From Xiphias gladius (lineage: Eukaryota > Chordata > Actinopteri > Istiophoriformes > Xiphiidae): 64,000 nt of DNA. Both the position numbers and the translations under genes were made by a program. The DNA is taken from contig NC_053409.1 of NCBI RefSeq assembly GCF_016859285.1, forward strand, positions 22,515,976-22,579,975, read 5' to 3'. Numbering within the stretch: position 1 is the stretch's first letter; the number at the start of each line of letters is the position of its first letter. The notes beneath the pieces were generated by a model. It ran no database searches. It was given only the letters and a program-made list of their open reading frames with translations, and had not been told where the DNA came from. Positions 17,201-31,400 of this stretch are shown here, in pieces.

Positions 17201-18976
17201 TTTAGACCGAGCGCCTAGTTGACCCTGTTATTTTTACGTGGTCTTCAGACTTGTGCCTCTTGCTGTTTTCTGTGCTGCAGAGTGTTTGGCGCTGACATTC
17301 AGGGCCGGGACTGTGGCGACGAAGCGTCCCACTGGCTCATTCGTTATCTGGGGGCAGAGAAAGCCTTTCGCTTGGTGCACTTCGAGCCTCAGATGAGGGC
17401 CAGGCGGCCGGTGGAGAGCGAGCCTCTTTTCCCGCAACACGAGGTAGCGACTTTGTGCCGCAGTGTGTCCCCAGGTTTTAATGCTCCGTCTCTCTGCATC
17501 TCTGAAAATTCTGTTCTCCTGCGTCGCGTTTTCCTTAATTCTCTCTGAACTGATCCCAATCCCAAATATTGTTACTCGCGCTCGCACCTGTGGTGTTTTC
17601 CCCTTTTTATCCAGCGAGTGGCGTACCCCGATATCGGACCTGTGATGCTGCTGTCGGAGGCCTCTGTCAAGGACCTCAGCAGCAAGCTGGAGAAGGACGT
17701 CACGGTGGACCGTTTCCGCCCAAACATCGTGATAAGTGACTGCGAGGCGTTCGCTGAGGTGTGTTGTTCAGCTTTTGCCGGCAGGAAGCCCATCTGCATA
17801 TACTGCTCGTGATTTCTTTCCCAGGCCGATTCCTCTGTTCGGCTACAAGATTAGAAATTCTGGTCACACGAACAAAGAGGAACATATCAAAGAGTCACGT
17901 AAAGATAAAATTAGAGCCGCAAAACGTCTTAAAAATAACAGATTCTATGTGTCTCTACACTACAGCCCATCGGGTTTTGTTTTATTATTCCCTGCCGTCT
18001 GGTAAATGATCATTTGGTTCTTTACATCTGACTAATACTTCTCCCTTTTCAGTGTGAGCAGTGAGTGGCCTAAATTTATCTGCAACTCCAAAAACCAACC
18101 GCTTTGCTTTTTCTTTTTTTTGTTTTCAGGATTCATGGGAAGAGCTCCAGATTGGCAGCGTGCGACTGCAACGTGTAATGTCATGTGGAAGGTGACGTTG
18201 TTGATGCTTCACACGGATTTTAATCAGAGACAGAATCACTTCATTTGCCGACGATGAATCCAAAGCTGCAGTGTCGTCGCTGCAGGGGTTTGGGGTTTTT
18301 ATACCCTGGATACGACTTAAATCTACCAGGGATTGTCGGTTGAAATGTCTGCTTGGTGTTAAAATCATTGAATTTTTGTAACTTTTGCTGTTCCCAGATG
18401 TATTTTCACCACAGTTGACCCTGAAACTGGTATAATCAACAGAAAAGAGCCTCTGGAAACACTGAAAAGGTAAAGGTTAAACTCAACGTTATGCAGGGAA
18501 GGTTAATATTTTACATTTTGGTGGTAATCAGCGTCGCCACCTTTTCTGCTCAAGTGGGCTACTTTTTATTTGATCGGGCACGTAAAATGGCGTGTTTTTT
18601 TTTTGTTTGTTTGTTTTTCCCCAATTGAACTACTAACCCTCCCTTAATTCCTAACAGTTTCCCAGTTATTTTTCATCTTATTCAAATGGAGTTTCTATTT
18701 TTTTTTTGGATCAGAGTTGGGTCAGTCAGATTGATCCACTTGTGAACTTTCACCTGTTCTCTTTGAGAAAATCTAAGTGGCCCCTTTTTCCTGTCTGATG
18801 TCACACCCAAATGCCGTTGAACTCATCCTCATGACGAAATCTTCCACAGCTATCGTCTGTGCAAACCGTCCGAGAAGCACATCTACAAATCGTCTCCGTT
18901 GTTCGGGCAGCTGCACACCGTGAAGGAGACGGGGATCCTGCAGGTCGGCGATGTGGCGTACAAGATCAGCCGTTGA
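14283..18976 (+). CDS. mtarc1: Mitochondrial amidoxime reducing component (MOSC-domain molybdoenzyme), complete
   Basis: Outer-mitochondrial-membrane molybdenum-cofactor enzyme that, with cytochrome b5 and its reductase, reduces N-hydroxylated substrates. Seven coding exons: 14283-14512, 16297-16467, 17281-17443, 17615-17758, 18130-18191, 18398-18469 and 18850-18976. All have GT-AG borders and compatible phases, giving 322 aa. The N-terminus has a hydrophobic signal-anchor, about residues 10-30, ending in YRYLRK. The MOSC N-terminal beta-barrel follows ('[12 protein letters not shown]', 'HWLVVTEDG'). The MOSC core has '[12 protein letters not shown]', 'FRPNIVIS' and '[13 protein letters not shown]'. 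Cys258 in that last motif aligns with the molybdenum-ligand cysteine (Cys273 in human MARC1). It ends KISR-stop. Mammals have two paralogues; the single fish gene is usually named mtarc1. Confidence 0.95.
16829..17115. repeat. 'GGGCTGCAACTAAC' non-autonomous repeat in mtarc1 intron 2
   Basis: The clearest copy in the window. It starts 'tagggctgcaactaaccatc' and ends 'agattaattttgcagctcta', so the two ends are imperfect inverted copies (GGGCTGCAA against TTGCAGCTC). The body carries 'gattattttcacggttaatcg'. It is non-coding, and the class is DNA-transposon-like by its ends (inference). Confidence 0.75.
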
Positions 18977-19202
18977 TAGAGGGAGGCAGTGAGGGGAAAA
19001 CATGGTGTCACTAGCAAGTGTTACTAGCACGGTCACTGTATGATCACTGTCTACATCCACACTGAAGAAAGCACTTAAAGAGATGTAGTGTGCACAAATA
19101 ATGAAGGAAAAAGCATAAAAAACAAGAACGTAACAAGAAATATCGCTGTTTAAGGATGAGGCACAGAGACCAATGCAGTTCAAAATACACCAATAATCAA
19201 AT

Positions 19203-19226
19203 TTATATATATATATATATATATAC
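19203..19226. repeat. (AT)n microsatellite
   Basis: Short perfect AT dinucleotide run in the putative mtarc1 3' UTR. Confidence 0.9.
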
Positions 19227-19439
19227 TGGATTGTATTCCTTGTCATTTCACTCGGCTGCATCTATGTCAGGTGGGCTGTTGTGTAACACAAATGGAACCC
19301 GAATTAAACACATTTCTAACAACTGCACATTAAGTTCCCTGGTTATTAAATCCTGAAAGTGAACCCAGCCATTAAATAGAGAAATGAAATTGCCTGAAGT
19401 CTTTGCAGGAAAGTACTTTACGTGTGTAATTATTCCTCA

Positions 19440-19445
19440 AATAAA
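19440..19445 (+). terminator. Candidate mtarc1 polyadenylation signal AATAAA
   Basis: The first canonical AATAAA I find after the mtarc1 stop, about 460 bases downstream. It is reasonable for a vertebrate 3' UTR but not verified by transcript data. Confidence 0.45.
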
Positions 19446-22400
19446 CAGGACAGAGAAACACTGCTGGGAGACTGAATATAATTTTTTTTTTTTTAATTAG
19501 TAGGTAAGAGCTGACAAAATGACAGCGAAAAAGACACAACCATTTAGATTTCAAAATATTCTAAAGGATTAGCTCAGTAAAAGTTTTTTTCTAAAAAAAG
19601 TTTTTTTTTGATAATTTTTTTTTTTTTTCTCTTTGATGAAGAAACTAAAGTACTGGCTGGGTTGTGTCTCACATTGAGATCCATGCTGTGACTGTGTAAA
19701 GCTGATACTCGCCGCTGTATTAAAAAATCAGAACTGAGCCTGTCCTCCATCACCCGTCGGTGGTAAGTATTCTCCGGCTTCCCTGTGTTTATCGTGCGGT
19801 CGACACTTTTCTTTAGAAAAACTTACAGAGCTTTCCCAGCAGCAGGTCAGTGCGTCAGTGACACTTGGACAGGACGAACGGAGACCAAACCTTTGACCTT
19901 TCGGTTAATGGGCAACCTGCGCAGCCCTGTCAGTATCTTTAAGAGGTTAAAGTGTGTAAGGCACGATTCCTGCCTTCTCAGTTTTGTGAACCAACAGATG
20001 CAGGTCTTTTTCATCCAATTTTTCCTACAGTACCACGAGTGTGAACAGTTATAGCACTGGTGGCCCCCGTGATACTCCAAATTACTCACACAGGATGTCA
20101 CACAGTAGGGAGCGATATGCCTTTTCCTTGCCACAGCAAGAGGCGGCAGGTTGAAGGGAAGATATTTCTGGATATCTTTTATACAGATTTGGGTTGAGTT
20201 GAGTCGACTTTTTTGGCCGTTATAACAAAACGCTGTCAGGAATTTGCCTGGGTGAACTCATGGTGCGACAGGACAGACAGCCTTCGACTCAACACACTAG
20301 CAATTAAATCATAAACATAAGCACATTTTAAAATATATGGAGTACCGTAGATGAAAAAGATAAACCAAAAACGATATACTGTGAGTGCAGGAAGTCTGCA
20401 CTTCAGAGGTTAAATAACCTAAACATGTTAAAAATACGCAAACCACAGATAATTAAGCAGAGAACCACTAAAATGAAACGTGCCTTAAAGTGACAGAGAT
20501 TTCTTTACCATTTTCTCAGGGGATGTGCTTCGTTTAAATGGCTCAGATGCAAAACCACAGTTGTCTGAACCTCCGCCCAGAGGCCATTTCCTCAGAGAGG
20601 GCAGCTGCTGGGTGAGAATCATCTCTGACAATGTTCAAGGCTTTTTGGTGAAGCCAGACTGTATAAATTGGAGCGAATAATGGGAGGGAGTGGCTGAGAA
20701 CTTAAGACGCAGTCTAAACTATTCTCTCTCATGCTTCTGTTTCAGCAGGGGTCACACTACCTTTTTGCTGCTCATGTAAAAAAAACAAAATCCTCTTTGC
20801 AGCAGTGACAACGTAGCTTGCTGACCATCTTGTTGAAAAACTGTACTTCAGCTTAAAATCATGTATTTTGGCAATGATGACTTTTTTTTTTCATTTAAGT
20901 ATGAACATGATTGATGGTGGAGCTCGATAGGTTGTTTTTTTGTTTGTTTGTTTGTTTTTCCAGATGTGGCTTCAATCAGCAATTCAAATCGAGCAGCCTG
21001 TGCTTTTGTTTTGAATGATTCCCGCACTGCATTCATATTTATCCACGAGGTTCCCTTGGTTTTCTTACAAAATCCGTAACAAGTTCGTCCACCCGGTTTG
21101 GCTTCTATCTGCCCTTATGTCAAAATCTAGAACCCGGGAGACTGGTCTTGCTGGTCAGTCACAGTTCACCAATTCAACACTGAGAGTAACTTCAGTTGTG
21201 GAATGGTGCTACATTTCTCAAGAAGCTGAGAGAGGTGTCTTCGCCGGTGATGATGTTATAGCAAAAACAAAAACAAAACTCAGTCTTCATCTCTAAGCGG
21301 ATGTTTTAATCTGAAAGGGTCGAACCACTCACTGTACCTGCTCTGCATAGGTAATAGAGTACGGCCGTCTGATTTTTATTGCGGTTTAAAAAAAAAGGCT
21401 AAATCGATAGAGCGAAGCTATTTCATCCCGTGTCACGAAGTCGGACCTCTGTTATCGTAATGATACTGTGCGGAGTACACAGAACATAGTGCATTCGTTG
21501 CTGACCAGTGCACGGTAACAACGTGCAGAGTCTCCAACCCACCTGATTACATGGCTTCAGCCTGCAAAAGAAGAAAACCCCGGCAGCACAAAAACTCCAC
21601 ATGAATCTGAACACATTTTTTTTTTTCCCCCTCAACTACACCGCCACTCTGCGACGCACTGTCGGTGAATTTTTCTTCTGTTCTCAAAGGCCCGTCGTCA
21701 TATGAGGAGGCATCGGTGAGGCTTGTCACAGTTGATTTAAATAAATTCAGGCGCCCTCAAATTACTCTGAATTTCAGGTGATCCAATAATGTGATATACA
21801 GTATAATCTAAGTATTTTCAGCATTTGGCAGCTCCTTACATTTCAATTTAATTGCAAGGGATTCAACAAAAGTGCACAAAACAAAACCTGAAAGCTGCAA
21901 ACATCCTCTTTAAAAAGGGGAAGGAGCCATCGTGTTGTGCGTCACCTCACGTGCGAGCAAAGTGCCTTGTTGTTTGAAAGGTGCCATGGTTCTCACGCTT
22001 CAAAGGGTCGCCAGCTCCAGCAAAACAATGGCGGGTAAAGACAAAGAGAGGTACAACAGGAAAGGGGGGGGGGGGTTCTCCTTTTGGTGTGTGTTGAAGC
22101 CAAATACTCAAAAGATCCAAGAAGTCACCACCAGGTCGTTTTAAAAGGTGACATTTGAGCTCAAACGCATAGTTATGAAGGTCTGTCATTTGTGAGGGTC
22201 CTGTGGTTTAAAGAGCCCCAGCACGCACTACAGCATACCGAGGACGCATAGTCGACTTACCGTGATGTGGGTCGGAAATGAGGACTTGGAGCCCTGCAAT
22301 ATGAGAGGGTCCCAAAACCTGGAATGAAATACTTATATTTTATTGAGCCTCAGTTTGAAACAGGCTTTCAAAAATTAGTAAGTTCTCGTGGAAAATGTGG

Positions 22401-22462
22401 GCGCTACCATTTCTGTGCCAGGAGCCGAGCTAGGAACCTGCCTACGCAAGGGACTGAAACAT

Positions 22463-22825
22463 GTAGTCCTGTGTTATGTCAAACCGTGTCGTGTCGCGGT
22501 ATAGTGTGTTTATATCATGCCATGTTATGTCATGTCATAGTATAGTTAGTTCGTGTCGAGTTACAAATTGGCATGGTATAATCTTTATCTGTGAGTTACG
22601 TCATGTCATGGTGGAGCGCATGGCCTCAGTCGTGAATGCAGGATTTGGTGGAAATCTGCAGAATGCCGAACGACTACGTTATCACGGCCTCTCATGCTTG
22701 TGTCATAACACGACGTGTGTTATGTTGTACGTCATGGTTCAGTGTGGTATGTTTGTGTCATGTCCTGCTATGGTGTGATATGTTTGTTTTGTCGTGTTAT
22801 GTCATTTTTATGTTACGTGTTTTAC
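22463..22825. repeat. Degenerate (TGTCATG/TGTTATG) short-unit repeat tract
   Basis: Many irregular repeats of 5-10 base words such as 'gttatgtca', 'catgtcatg', 'gtgtcatgtc' and 'tatgtttgt' across some 360 bases, broken by a non-repetitive segment near 22620-22690. It looks like an old, decayed minisatellite. There is no conserved direct-repeat/spacer structure, so it is not CRISPR-like. Confidence 0.6.
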
Positions 22826-23069
22826 GAGAGCAGCCACGGCAGTAGTTGACTGGAGGGCGGATACCCTTTTGGGTAACATTTGCTTCATCATAACCCAAAC
22901 AACAAAGCTACGAAAGTGCCATTTATTTATGGCTCTGTTCAGGAATCATGAAAATACATAATGTGGATTAGCAGCAGGGAAGAATTCTGGATTGTGAGCT
23001 TCACGTGACCTCAGTGTGTGCGTCAGTTGAGATCACTGGTGTTGAGTTTAATTACAGAGAGCTTCTGAG

Positions 23070-23094
23070 ACACACACACACACACACACACACA
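23070..23094. repeat. (AC)n microsatellite
   Basis: About twelve perfect AC dinucleotides. Confidence 0.9.
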
Positions 23095-24636
23095 GGAACT
23101 TTCTAATGTTTACGTTTGACACAGTGTTTTTTTTTCTTTATTTTGGTTCCAAACCTATTTGAGATGTTCTAATACATACATACAGTATAGATCTTGTAAA
23201 ATGGTTTCTTAAAGAAGTCTGGTACATGGACAGCATAAAAGTAACGGATTAAGCTCTAAGGAGAAGAAGTGATTAAAAAAAGCAAAGGTAAACTTACATT
23301 CCCTGGGCACAAATGGAAGCTTTTTCCCCCTCGCTTTGACAGGCAGCGGCTTCTGCTTACATTTCCCTGGAGGAGCTTTCCTGCAGAGCTTGAAAAGTTC
23401 TAACCTCTAACCGGTCACCCCCATTTTTTTATTTTTGTGCATAAAATGGACCCAAAATTAAAAGGTTATTGCTCTTTAACCCTTTTGATTACAGTCATAA
23501 TCCTGGTCTCAGTCAGTGAAGCAGCTGTAAACAAAACTATTCAAGTTGTTGGACTCTTTCTCCATGACAACGCGTTTATTGGACTAAAGCTTGGGTGCAT
23601 TTTGTTCACCGGAATCTTGTGGTGAAAATGGTGTTGAATTTTTAGCCCTTGAACATGTGCCTTGCCACACATACAAATAAAAAGGTAGCGAGTGAATTTT
23701 CTGTGCGCTAACCTGCTAACCTGGTAAACCGCTGTTGCAGTGATACAGGATCCTAAAATGTTTTGCACAGATGGAATCAGGAGACTTTGTCAAGGTTGTC
23801 TGAAGATTGAGTCCGGTACAGACCAAAACACACCTAAAGTAGCGCTGCCAAGGCAAGAACGTCCCACAGGTGCGACAGTGTATTTTTTAAGGTTTAAAGT
23901 TTAAATTGGCTAATAAATTCATCTTCATTAGATTTAGGAGAAAATATGATACACATTTATGCAGATTTTCCCCCAGAAAGGTGAAGAAAGAATTATTGTT
24001 GTCAATCCTGATTTTTTTTCTTACAACAACTTAATGTTCATGAGAGTTTCTGATCTGGTGAGTTTCATGCCGCAGAGCTCTTTCAAATGCCTTGAAAATC
24101 CTTGAAAGTATTGGTGTGAGAATAATACGGTCCGGCCTTTACATGCATTGTTGGCCTGGAACGTATCGATTTATTTAAAATAAAATCCAGCACTAAACGT
24201 ATCATTTAAGTTCTCTGTGATGGATATTTGTGATGAGACAGAGGCTGTTACATGTATTTCTTGACCTGAAAAAATCATTGAGATTGAGCTCTTGAACTTG
24301 TGTTGATAGTTCCTAAAAGAGCAAAAATTGCTTGTAACTTGTTTTCAAGTTACATTACAATCTAGTATCCTAACAGTAACCATTTCAATATGAATTCACC
24401 CAAATTACTCCCCGTGTTAGTCGTTCAAAATACCACAATACGAGCCTACAGAAAACAAAATCCCCATGTGTCCCACTTATCACTTGATAGATGATATAGG
24501 TTGTTTTTCCAGGCGGGGCAACAAGTTCTTGTGGTCAATTTGATAGGAGGTGAATGCAGCAAAAATGTATGAATCTATGAAGATGATCCAAAGCAAAAGA
24601 TGCACGATTTGTGACAAGCCGATATTGATACACTAC

Positions 24637-26894
<2,258 letters not shown>

Positions 26895-26939
26895 CTGGGT
26901 AGGAACAAATAGGATTTAGCAACAGTGGATTGAGGCTAC

Positions 26940-27490
26940 ATGTGCTCAGTGATTCCCAGTCAGGGGCAGTTGTACCCCAGGGGGGTACTTTCACAGTTGC
27001 CAGGGGTAGGTGGAAAGATTGTGGAGTAGCTGCAAATTGAGAGTTCATGAAAACTAGATAGGAACTAAGCAGAGAGGTCTATAAGCAGTTAGCTAAAGGA
27101 TAGCTGGTTGAAATAGATAGCTAAAGTAATAAATAGTTAAAAGTATTGGAAAAATGGCTGAAATACATAGCTACAATTAATTTATAAAATGTTAAATTAT
27201 TTAGCTAAAAGTAATGGATACATGGTTGAAATAGTTAGCTAGAAGTGACAGCCAAATGCTAAAAGTAATTATCTAAAAGTAATGGGAAATGATTTAAACC
27301 GTTTAAAGTAAGGGATAAAAAGTGGTAATTGTTATGTTAAAGTAATGGGTAAATGGTTAAAATTGTTAGCTTAAAGTAATGGATAAGCAGTTGATATAAA
27401 TAGCTAACTTATTAATCAAGTGTTAAAATAGTGAGCTAATCGATAAATGGTTGAATTAGTTAGATAACAGAGATGGATTAATGGTTAAAA
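26940..27490. repeat. Dispersed fish repeat with 'TTAGCTAAAAGTAATGG' monomers
   Basis: It starts near 'gattcccagtcaggggcagt' and 'ggggggtactttcacagttg', then shows many degenerate units of 'gttagctaaaagtaatgg' and 'ataaatggttgaaa'. A recognised fish repeat. It abuts the 5' break of the hhipl2 remnant, so its insertion may mark where the missing exons were lost (inference). Confidence 0.75.
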
Positions 27491-27840
27491 TTAATCAGCT
27501 ATGAAACACTGTGGGGAAACCGGGACAACGGTACAGGGTGAATTGAAACCCCGAACCCCTAAAGCAGGAAAGATGCTATGTAGAATAAATTATAAAGACC
27601 GTGAAGTTTTCAGTCTGATCCATGACGTTCCCCAATAGGAGGGAAGCTTTCAAGTTTTTTTTTTAATTTATAGAATTTACGGAAAGTTTTTAATTCAACA
27701 GACACGATAGCTTTATCAAGTAATCAGTGTGGATGTCGTTAGAATCCACACATACAACACGGCCGTACCTCCTAAGACAGAGGCCGATACATTACACTAA
27801 ACCCCAAATTTGTTTAAAAAAGAAACGGAACACAAACGTA

Positions 27841-27954
27841 ATGGCGGCGTTTATCCAGCAGGTGGCAGCAACCGGCCTACGACGAGTTCTGAAAGCGGAC
27901 GAGGAAGCGGAACTTCGTCATTTCTTTCGATTTCGCATTTGTTTTGGTGAGTAG
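27841..27954 (+). other. Possible unrecognised first coding exon (MAAFIQQ...)
   Basis: An ATG followed by GCGGCG opens a short frame, MAAFIQQVAATGLRRVLKAD and onward, which reaches a GTGAGT donor-like site at about 27945. The MAA start, charged composition and donor resemble the first exon of a vertebrate housekeeping gene lying about 500 bases upstream of dcaf10. I recognise no family and find no matching second exon. It may instead be chance sequence or dcaf10 upstream transcript. Confidence 0.2.
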
Positions 27955-28446
27955 AAAGTAGTCAAGTTAGTCGGAATGAAACACAATCAACTTCCGTCCG
28001 GGCACTTCGACTTAAAATATCTATTGTTGAAAATGGATGTGTTAATACGTACTTTAACTCACAACATGAACTAAAATGCGATTAAAATTAATTAAGCAGT
28101 GATTTTTTAGTTTGTTTTGCTTTGAATGTCCCGACGCACACGTACAATTTGTTCGAAAAACAAATCTCCTCTTTTATTTTGAAGGCTAAATCTATCTTCT
28201 TCCGGTCGCGTTTCATCTGACCGTGTTTAACTTGACGCGCGGCGATAAGGCGCTGCCAAGTCTGGTGGCAAAGTATAATTTGTGTAACGTAACGTATGCA
28301 GCCAAAATCCTCTGCCATGACACCTTAAAGGACTGGCGGCAGGCACGGTTTCATGCTCGGTAGGTGACCGGAGTCAGTCTACGTTTCGCCGTTGAGCCGA
28401 GACGCTGCGCCCCCGAAACAAAAACGGCTGTGCGGACGCCGCTACA

Positions 28447-31400
28447 ATGAGCTCGGAGCACCAGAGCGCCAGCGAGGACGCCGACGAGTCGCAGGACAGG
28501 CCCGACGGCGGCAGCGTCTCCGACAAAGAGGAGGACCCCGACATCGACGACTCGGACGAGGACGATGACATCGCTCGGGAGGTTACACCCTCGCTGCCCG
28601 GGGGCAGCGCGGACCGGTTGGAGCGCAGCGCAACGTCCCCGGCGTCGGAGGAGGGGAAGCCCCGTGGCGAGCCGACCGCCGAGCCGCACGCAGGGAGCGG
28701 CGGGGGCTCCGGCACCGAGAGGGGGCATAGCCTGTTTTCCTGGCTGCAGAGCAGGACTATTAGACGAGGGGTGTTTGTAGACCCAGCTAGGGATAACTTC
28801 AGGACAATGACCAGTTTGTACTGCTCTATGAATCCGGCTGTGGAGTCTGTCAACCTGAGCACTCAGACCCACGGTGCGGTGTTCAACCTGGAGTACTCCC
28901 CGGACGGGTAAGGCAAACTTTTTGGCGTCCACATTTTAGGCCTCTCACCCGGAGTTCACGTTCACAGGGTTCCCACTTTCCTGTAAATATCTTTTGAAAT
29001 GTGAAACAGCGCAGCGATGGGGGTTTGAGAAAGTCTGGATACGTGGCCTGGAAAGTGCTTGAATTTCAACATTAAATTCACCCTCATAATGCTTCCTCTC
29101 TCTGGACTTCACCATCCGAGGATCCCTTCACATGCATGCCGAGGAAAACCGGCTGCTTGATATTCATGTCGAAATAGCAATAGTTCACAAGCACATTTTT
29201 TTTTTTTTTTTTGCCATAAACTGTCAATTTAACAACCTAACCTTAAAACCAAAACACGACAACTTGAGGGTCTTGAATTTCTCTAAACAAAACCTCAAAA
29301 GGTCTCGCAAAAGCCGGTCACAGTGAGTACGGCCGATGAGCACACCCCGGGTACAAGCCTCGGGGACCGGACAGCAGATGTAGGAAACAAATCCTGCGGC
29401 CAAACCAGGTCAAGCTGTGTCCAGTCTGGATCAAGTGGCGAACACATGCCCTGCGTTCACAGTGAGGTCTTCCTGAAGGGTTTGCACTTTTGCTCACCCT
29501 TTGGACCTCTCCATCTTTGAGCGTAGATGAGGAAATTGGTTTCATGGTCATGGCACAGTTTTAATAATCGTATTTGCGTTATTGCTCATGCATCAAGGTC
29601 AGGGATGCAGTGGTGCGTAGGTGTAAGTGAAATCTGGGTTATTCACTCCTTTGTTTTTTTGCCGGTAGACTAGACAGTGTATAGCTGACAAAACGTGAGT
29701 TTCCGGAAATGTGTCTCTGTCTGCTGATCAGTTCCTTATGTTGGGGATTGTTTTATCATCTGACGGGCAGGATGTCACCGTATTAAATGATCTTTTCATG
29801 TAACTCCACATCACTGATCTCGATCCCAGCAGTGTCATAAATCCAAGAATGGTGTCCTGTCTGTCCACACGTTGGGGACAATTAAAATGTCTTCTGTCAC
29901 ACGGCCAGAAAGTTCAACTCTTTCCTTCTCCTGTGTGATTCATGAGTGTCTCCGATTCGTGTGTCCGCTCGGCTTAGGTCTGTGCTGACTGTGGCCTGCG
30001 AGCAGACTGAAGTCCTGCTGTTTGATCCCATCTCGTCCAGACACATCAAAACCCTGACGGAGGCCCACGAGGACTGTGTCAACAACATAAGGTGCATTAG
30101 GATGCCAACACGATCCTTTTAAACCGCCGTTACTGGTCGAGCGCGGAGGCCGGTAAGAGCCTTCAGATTCATGTCAGCTGAGAACGTAACGTAAGGTTTT
30201 TCTTGGACCGTCTCTGCCCTACAGGTTTTTGGACAATCGTTTGTTTGCCACCTGCTCTGACGACACCACGATTGCATTATGGGACCTCCGTAAGCTGAAT
30301 TCAAAGGTCTGCTCCTTGCACGGCCACGCCAGCTGGGTGAAAAACATCGAGTACGACACCAACACTCGTCTCCTCGTCACGTCTGGCTTCGACGGCAACG
30401 TCATCACATGGGACACTAACAGGTCGGCCATCATTTATAGTGTGCGCCCTGTACATCTTAAAGTAAATATGAGAGAGAGAAGATCTAAAGGTGAATGTGG
30501 GGATTACATCTTTGTGTTCTTTGCACCTTTGAGTGAGCAGACAAGCGCTTTAAAGTTTTTGTGTATATATATCGTGTATACATTAAGCGGATTTTTTGAT
30601 TATAAGGCCACATTCATTGATTGATTATCAAGATGATTGATTATCATAAGTGCTTTCAGTTAGTTTTCTTTCAATCGACTAGTCATCTTTTTCTTTTTTT
30701 TCTTTTTTTTCAATGCTAATCCCAGTAGCTAAATGCGGGAAAATTAATTTTTGTCTCATGTTTTGGGGTCAAGATCCCGTCGCTTTTGCCACCTGGAAAA
30801 TAGCCTGCTGCAGCAGTTACGTCAGGCTGCACCAGCGGCTGCACATAAAACCCCAACCAATATATCACTGACTTTTTATCAGTCTCTTTCCTCATCTCTC
30901 CATCAAATAAAACCTGTAACTTTACAACTTTTAAGGTGGATACATTTATTTGGCTATAACTCAACCCCGAAAACCTGATTTTATCTCCTGAAGAAAAACC
31001 CAAAGGTGATGATTCAAAATTTTCTTTAATTTGTGACAAATCAAGACAAATCATTTTAGGGGATCTTTCTTTTTTGGGTCCAAAACCTGCTTGTTGTTGA
31101 ACAGTGACTCCCCACATTATGTCTGATAGCTATCAAACCTTAAAAAAGCAAAAATTGCAGCAGATTTTGCAAGAAGTCTGCCTGTTGAGCCTTCTGTAAT
31201 TGTTTTCCCTCTGCAGGTTTACAGAGGATGGCTGCCCACACAAAAAGTTCTTCCACACCCGCTACCTAATGAGGATGCGTCTGACACCCGACTGTTCCAA
31301 GATGCTCATTTCCACTTCCTCAGGGTACCTGCTCATCCTCCACGACCTGGACCTCACCCAGTCCCTCGAGGTGGGCAGCTACCGCATGCTGCGAGCCCGA

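Larger units (their letters stand above)
18977..24490. other. mtarc1 3' UTR and intergenic region
   Basis: No coding gene recognised. It holds the mtarc1 3' UTR, an (AT)n stretch, a degenerate TGTCATG-type repeat tract and an (AC)n microsatellite. About 20.5-20.75 kb is a non-repetitive stretch with a TATAAAT-like string but no credible exon. Short open frames at 21015-21296 and 23437-23625 have no recognisable homology. Confidence 0.55.

Noticed and set aside
22463-22825. CRISPR-like array
   Set aside because: No constant repeat/spacer period, no cas genes, vertebrate context.
28351-28932. 193-codon minus frame over dcaf10 exon 1
   Set aside because: Antisense shadow of the low-complexity, GC-rich first exon.
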